37,262 nucleotides of DNA from positions 1-37,262 of the forward strand of contig JAJYBV010000026.1 of the NCBI GenBank assembly GCA_021778805.1. Direction: 5' to 3'. Position 1 is the first letter of the stretch; each line of letters starts with the position of its first letter. This document shows positions 33,879 to 37,262 of the stretch, in pieces. Source of the stretch: Chloroflexota bacterium. Its GTDB lineage: Bacteria > Chloroflexota > Ktedonobacteria > Ktedonobacterales > JACDGC01. Below the pieces are notes generated by a model. The model worked only from the letters and a program-made list of their open reading frames with translations, had not been told where the DNA came from and did no database searches. Position numbers and translations under genes: made by a program.

Positions 33879-34730
33879 TCATTCGCGCAGCGGTTCAGGT
33901 GTCCACACACCGTTGCGCAGCGCTAAAACTTCGGTGTAGCCGGCCTTCATCAGTCGATGCGCTCCCCTGGAGTAATCGGCGCGCAGTTGGTCGGTTTTAT
34001 GCGCATCTGTATTGATGTGCATGGGAATGCCCAGCTCGAAGCACCGCTTGCAAATCCAATCAGACGGATAAGCGTCACCAATTGGGTTGCGCCAGCCGGC
34101 GGTATTTAATTCCACGATAATATCAGTTTGGGCATATGCGCTGAGGGTATCAAAAACCAAATCGCGGTACCATGAATCTGTTTCGTTAAAATATTTCTGG
34201 CCGACATTAAACCGCTTGATCCGATCCATATGCCCGGCTATAAATATACCGGGGATGAAGTTAGGGACGAGCCGTTCCGCGGTATAAAAATCCTCTGCCA
34301 TTTTTTTAAAATTCTGTCCATAAATTTCATTCCAGCCCCATTCAAAATTATCGGTGCCGGCGTCAAATTCCCATGGCAAATTGGTTTGCGGGTGTTTGTT
34401 TATAAAATGAACCGATCCGATAAAATAATCGAAGTGATATGGCAGGATGGTTTCGGTAAAGTGCTGCTGCAAACCGGAAATAACATCAACTTCCAGCCCC
34501 ATATACAATTCGATATCCTCGCGGTACAACTCTTTAAGCTGTTCCACCTCTGCCACATATTCAGGAAGCTGTTCAGGCTTAATAGCATAATTGTTAGTGA
34601 ATGGAACGGGAGCGTGGCCCGAAGTTCCGATAGAGGTAAAACCAAAATTTGCGGCGGCCTGAACAAAGTCTTCGATATTGCCGCTCCCATCACAATAGTG
34701 GGAGTGCATGTGGTAATTTGTTGTTTGCAT
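33879..34730 (-). CDS. PHP-domain phosphatase, histidinol-phosphatase (HisK/HisJ) type
   Basis: Metal-dependent phosphoesterase of 283 residues. PHP motifs: HMHSHYCDG (motif I), GTSGHAP, GLEVDVI, GSVHFIN, AGHMDRIKR, IIVELNTAG and INTDAHK. Together they supply the trinuclear metal site. Length and motifs fit HisK-type histidinol-phosphatases, which dephosphorylate L-histidinol phosphate in histidine synthesis. No other his genes are in the window, so another phosphoester substrate is possible. AAGGGAA precedes the ATG. The stop lies 22 bp from that of the convergent LarC-domain gene. Confidence 0.88.
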   Translation of the reverse strand: MQTTNYHMHSHYCDGSGNIEDFVQAAANFGFTSIGTSGHAPVPFTNNYAIKPEQLPEYVAEVEQLKELYREDIELYMGLEVDVISGLQQHFTETILPYHFDYFIGSVHFINKHPQTNLPWEFDAGTDNFEWGWNEIYGQNFKKMAEDFYTAERLVPNFIPGIFIAGHMDRIKRFNVGQKYFNETDSWYRDLVFDTLSAYAQTDIIVELNTAGWRNPIGDAYPSDWICKRCFELGIPMHINTDAHKTDQLRADYSRGAHRLMKAGYTEVLALRNGVWTPEPLRE

Positions 34731-34992
34731 TATGCGTCTTTTCCCTTATAAATTTTCGTAGAAATACCAGCGTCTATAGGTTTTGTGAAACGATTCATCT
34801 GTAGCGCAAAAAATCTTCGATGCGGCAGATATTTCAGAAACTTGGCGGTTAAGGGAAGCAGCCCCTTGATTATTATGTCGTGTATATATACTTGAATAAG
34901 TTTTTTCTAATAACATCCTAAAGCATAGGGCAATAAATAGCAATTACCTGGTTAAATACTCGGAAATTTCTGATATATACTGCGCATTTTAG

Positions 34993-35304
34993 CCGGTTAT
35001 GATCTTTAACAATGAAAGAGGAATAAGATATACCTGCGTAACCAGAGATTCGTAAGGGGCAACGCCCCTTACGCGGGGTTTGGGGTATCCCCAAAATCTC
35101 TTTTATTTTAAAATTTCCCCAAGGAAATATTGGTAGCAAGGTGGCCACAAAACGAACACAACGCGATGAATCGTTTGGCTTGTTTCCCCACCTCCACCCA
35201 TGGGTACCGTGCAGTGGTTGTTCAATAACAGGCGCTATGGGGCACTCAATGTACTTTGCTCTGTTGGTCTTCATCCTGATGAAAATATCAAAGACCATAA
35301 CCGG
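34993..35304 (-). repeat. Modular repeat, copy 9: MITE-like element with terminal inverted repeats
   Basis: A 312-bp element. Its outer 21 bp (34993-35013 and 35284-35304) are inverted repeats matching at 17 positions; the shared core is TTATGRTCTTTRAYAAT, preceded on both sides by CCGG. Inside, in minus orientation, are the AAGGGGC/GCCCCTT hairpin, GTTTGGGGTATCCCC, AACGAACACAACGCGATGAATCG, TTGTTTCCCCACCTCCACCC, the junction GGGTACCGTGCAG and ACTCAATGTACTTTGCTCTG. The block with the GCGACC hairpin is deleted. The element ends 2 nt from the stop codon of the DUF402 gene. No clear target duplication beyond CCGG is visible. Confidence 0.85.
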
Positions 35305-35306
35305 AT

Positions 35307-35897
35307 TTATGGTTGTGATGGGTTAGGAATTTGCAGATTTGCAATAGCAGTGCGCCATTCTTGGCTGCGAGTATCCAGCAGATGAAAATCTTGTCGGGTT
35401 ATTTCCTGCGGAATAAACGTAAATGGTTCAGTCCAAAGCTGCGCTTGCACGGTTAATTCTGCAAACGCATTTCTTGCTCCTTGAATAATTTCCTCGGGAT
35501 AGTGCATGGTGATAATAGCCTGTTCAAATTCATCTTCATCCACATGTTCAATTCTGCCGTTTTCTCGAACAATAATATCTAATTCTAAATCAACAAATAA
35601 TATGCCTTCATTATTGTTTTGCGGTGCTTTCCATGGCAAAATGATATCGCAATAGCATTGATGCAATTTATTATCATATCCATATTTTGCCGATATGGCG
35701 TACCATTTACTGGGGAAAAAATATTGCAGGTGCTGATATTTCATTGCCCAAGTTCGCGCAACATGGTGGATAACTGTTCCTCTTGGCTGCCATAAAACCG
35801 TAACAAATGGATTGGAATGCAACATGTAAACTTCGTAAGTTCCCCAAAGTTCGCCGTTAAATTTTTCTTTGCGCAACCGCACAGCTTTAGCGCTCAT
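35307..35897 (-). CDS. DUF402 family protein
   Basis: Protein of 196 residues. Its middle and C-terminal parts carry the DUF402 pattern: WYAISAKYGYDNKLHQCYCDIILPW, FVDLELDIIVRENGRIEHVDEDEFEQA and MHYPEEIIQGARNAF. Members include nucleoside di/triphosphate phosphatases and FomD-like hydrolases, which use the conserved aspartates for metal binding; activity here is inferred. The ATG at 35897 has AAGGAT upstream; ATG 35924 and 35948 are less supported. The stop lies directly against repeat copy 9, so the natural C terminus may have been altered. Divergent from the lipoprotein at 36114. Confidence 0.85.
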   Translation of the reverse strand: MSAKAVRLRKEKFNGELWGTYEVYMLHSNPFVTVLWQPRGTVIHHVARTWAMKYQHLQYFFPSKWYAISAKYGYDNKLHQCYCDIILPWKAPQNNNEGILFVDLELDIIVRENGRIEHVDEDEFEQAIITMHYPEEIIQGARNAFAELTVQAQLWTEPFTFIPQEITRQDFHLLDTRSQEWRTAIANLQIPNPSQP

Positions 35898-36113
35898 CAC
35901 TGTAATCCTTACGTATCCTGTCATGTATATTTTCTTGCAGTATATCACATTTGCGGGCAGTTTTCTGATATTTTCATCGTCTGCGCAAGGATCAATCAGT
36001 AATGTATCGGGCTTTTGTTATACAATAAATGAAACAGCATCTGTTTTTGGTGTGATGTTGAATCAACAAACTTGCGCTATTTTCAAGCATTTTTTAATGT
36101 TTAGGGAGTTGCT

Positions 36114-37013
36114 ATGAAAAGTTCAATTATGCGTTTTTCGCAAAGTATGCAAGCGACTGTTTTGGTCTTCCTGATTTCTTTGGCTGCTTGTGGAAATACT
36201 GTGTCTGGCGCGTCGATTACCACATCGGGAACAAACCCCACCGGAACTACAGCGCCAAATACGGCAAATTGTTTGCAAGCGCTACCCAACGGAACAGCGG
36301 CGCCAACCTTAGGATCTGCTTTTTCCGACGCCGCGCTTCCAGCGTCTTCCGTCGGATCTGCGTTGGCAAAAATTGCCGGTGGTGGAAACGGTGAGTTTAC
36401 CATATCATCTATGTCTTTGTGTACACCGACGAATATTACAGCAAATATTCAGCAGTATTTGAATACTGAGCTGACAGCAAATGGCTGGCTGCACTCAAAT
36501 ACGTTTCCTTCTGATGGCAGTTTCGAGGCAGCATGTCCCGCAAATACCTATTGCTACGCCAAAGGAATACGATATTTTGAATTGCTTTCCATTAACAGCA
36601 GTCAATCTATGACTTTGTATTCTGTTGAAATTGGAGCGCCACCGCCGGAACCGGTATGCAATTCTTTTTTTCCGGGATACTACTATATCATTAAAACGTA
36701 CTACTACCCGAGTAATTCCAATACAGCGGTATCTTTTAATGTTCCTTTGCCTCCGTTAACTCGTGAAGAGCCGAATAACGCCGCCGGTTCATTGCAGGGA
36801 TTTGTTTTATGCAGCGCCGGATCTGCTTCCATGGTGACAAGTTTTATAGATACGCATCTAACATCGCTCGGCTGGAAAGAGGTTTCTCAAACTGGTCCGG
36901 CGCAAGTATGGGCAACTCCGGATGGTAAGCTCGATGTTAATTTTATGTTTACCAGCGGTTTGCAATGGAATATTTATTGGAGATCTTGCTATCCCAATAC
37001 TGCCTTCTGTTAA
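36114..37013 (+). CDS. Lipoprotein with two related extracellular repeats
   Basis: Protein of 299 residues. The signal (MRFSQSMQATVLVFLISLAAC) ends in the lipobox LAAC, then a Thr/Ser/Gly/Pro-rich spacer. The outside part seems to hold two copies of one domain: NIQQYLNTELTANGWLHSN... and MVTSFIDTHLTSLGWKEVS...VWATPDGKLDVNF...LQWNIYW. Six or more cysteines suggest disulfides. The second copy resembles the C-terminal part of the lipoprotein at 23581-24144. Function unknown. AGGGAG lies 6-7 nt before the ATG. It is followed 20 nt later by a repeat copy. Confidence 0.75.
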   Translation: MKSSIMRFSQSMQATVLVFLISLAACGNTVSGASITTSGTNPTGTTAPNTANCLQALPNGTAAPTLGSAFSDAALPASSVGSALAKIAGGGNGEFTISSMSLCTPTNITANIQQYLNTELTANGWLHSNTFPSDGSFEAACPANTYCYAKGIRYFELLSINSSQSMTLYSVEIGAPPPEPVCNSFFPGYYYIIKTYYYPSNSNTAVSFNVPLPPLTREEPNNAAGSLQGFVLCSAGSASMVTSFIDTHLTSLGWKEVSQTGPAQVWATPDGKLDVNFMFTSGLQWNIYWRSCYPNTAFC

Positions 37014-37031
37014 ACCATTTGTGCTTTCTAT

Positions 37032-37262
37032 ATAATATACTTTAATATTTTAATCAGGATAAAGACCAACAGAGCGGAGTACATTGAGTACCCCATAGCG
37101 CCTGTTGTTGAACAAACACTGACCGGCTATACACAGGTGGAGGTGGGGAAACAAGCCACACGATTCATCGTGTGGTGTTCGTTTTGTGGCCATTTGGCCG
37201 CCAATACCGCGCCGGAGCAAAAGCGTCACCCCATATCGTTTGTTTTAGAGCATACGCCGCAC
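37032..37262 (+). repeat. Modular repeat, copy 10 (right end outside window)
   Basis: Begins ACTTTAATATTTTAATCAGG, then GAGTACATTGAG, GCGCCTGTTGTTGAACAA, the GGTGGAGGTGGGGAAACAAG block, the CACACGATTCATCGTGTG hairpin and GTTTGTTTTAGAGCATACGCCGC, where the window ends, just at the expected CCGCRCGG junction motif. Its sequence is very close to copies 1 and 3. Confidence 0.88.

Noticed and set aside
1-37262. tRNA, rRNA or tmRNA genes
   Set aside because: No T-loop GGTTCGAATCC-type sequence in a cloverleaf context; GGTTCGA- or GGTTCAA-like matches near 15512 and 28078 lack the other arms.

Overview
The window looks like a chromosomal segment from a free-living bacterium of medium GC content. 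Housekeeping genes (groES-groEL, a class A penicillin-binding protein, ksgA, dnaN) are mixed with zinc-ribbon membrane proteins, lipoproteins with LxAC/LAGC lipoboxes and an IS607-type transposon. The GroEL tail (ending PAPAPMPEY rather than a GGM tail), the zinc-ribbon/one-TM proteins, small four-TM proteins ending in an NRWM...G block and a HAS-barrel/HerA pair suggest Chloroflexota, perhaps Ktedonobacteria-like. That assignment is inferred from gene style, not from a search.

Layout. 1-650 is a hairpin-rich repeat. 811-3068 is groES-groEL, with groES fused in frame to a cysteine-rich N-terminal extension. 3279-5684 is a class A PBP. 5751-8928 (minus) holds an acyl-CoA ligase and a BNR-repeat lipoprotein. 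9032-9889 is ksgA. 9984-12654 (minus) holds a LysM-CHAP wall hydrolase, a 7Fe-8S ferredoxin and an M29 aminopeptidase. 12863-13498 is an AT-rich vapBC pair, followed by a large repeat cluster to 14485. 14722-20777 has zinc-ribbon proteins, an Eis-like acetyltransferase, a diacylglycerol kinase-like lipid kinase and a nitroreductase. 20812-24144 has an amidase, an M19-like protein lacking part of its usual metal site, and a lipoprotein. 24229-28462 is a group of four small DUF4190-like membrane proteins; the third is cut short, joined to the 3' end of a helicase gene and followed by an IS607-type element with a frameshifted tnpB. 28738-31197 is a HAS-barrel protein plus HerA ATPase. 31467-32615 is dnaN, away from dnaA. 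33374-37013 has a stand-alone LarC C-terminal domain, a PHP phosphatase, a DUF402 protein and a lipoprotein.

The most unusual feature is a family of modular, hairpin-rich intergenic repeats at ten places, in both orientations. The best-bounded copy (34993-35304) has 21-bp imperfect terminal inverted repeats, so the family behaves like a non-autonomous transposable element (MITE). Its modules are repeatedly joined at one short motif, CCGCRCGGTACACA, and one module has been amplified in tandem (about 89 or 95 bp period) at three sites. Other points of interest are the GroES fusion, the HAS-barrel/HerA locus, a possible omega-RNA 3' of tnpB, and the DUF4190/helicase breakpoint. No tRNA, rRNA or CRISPR array was seen.
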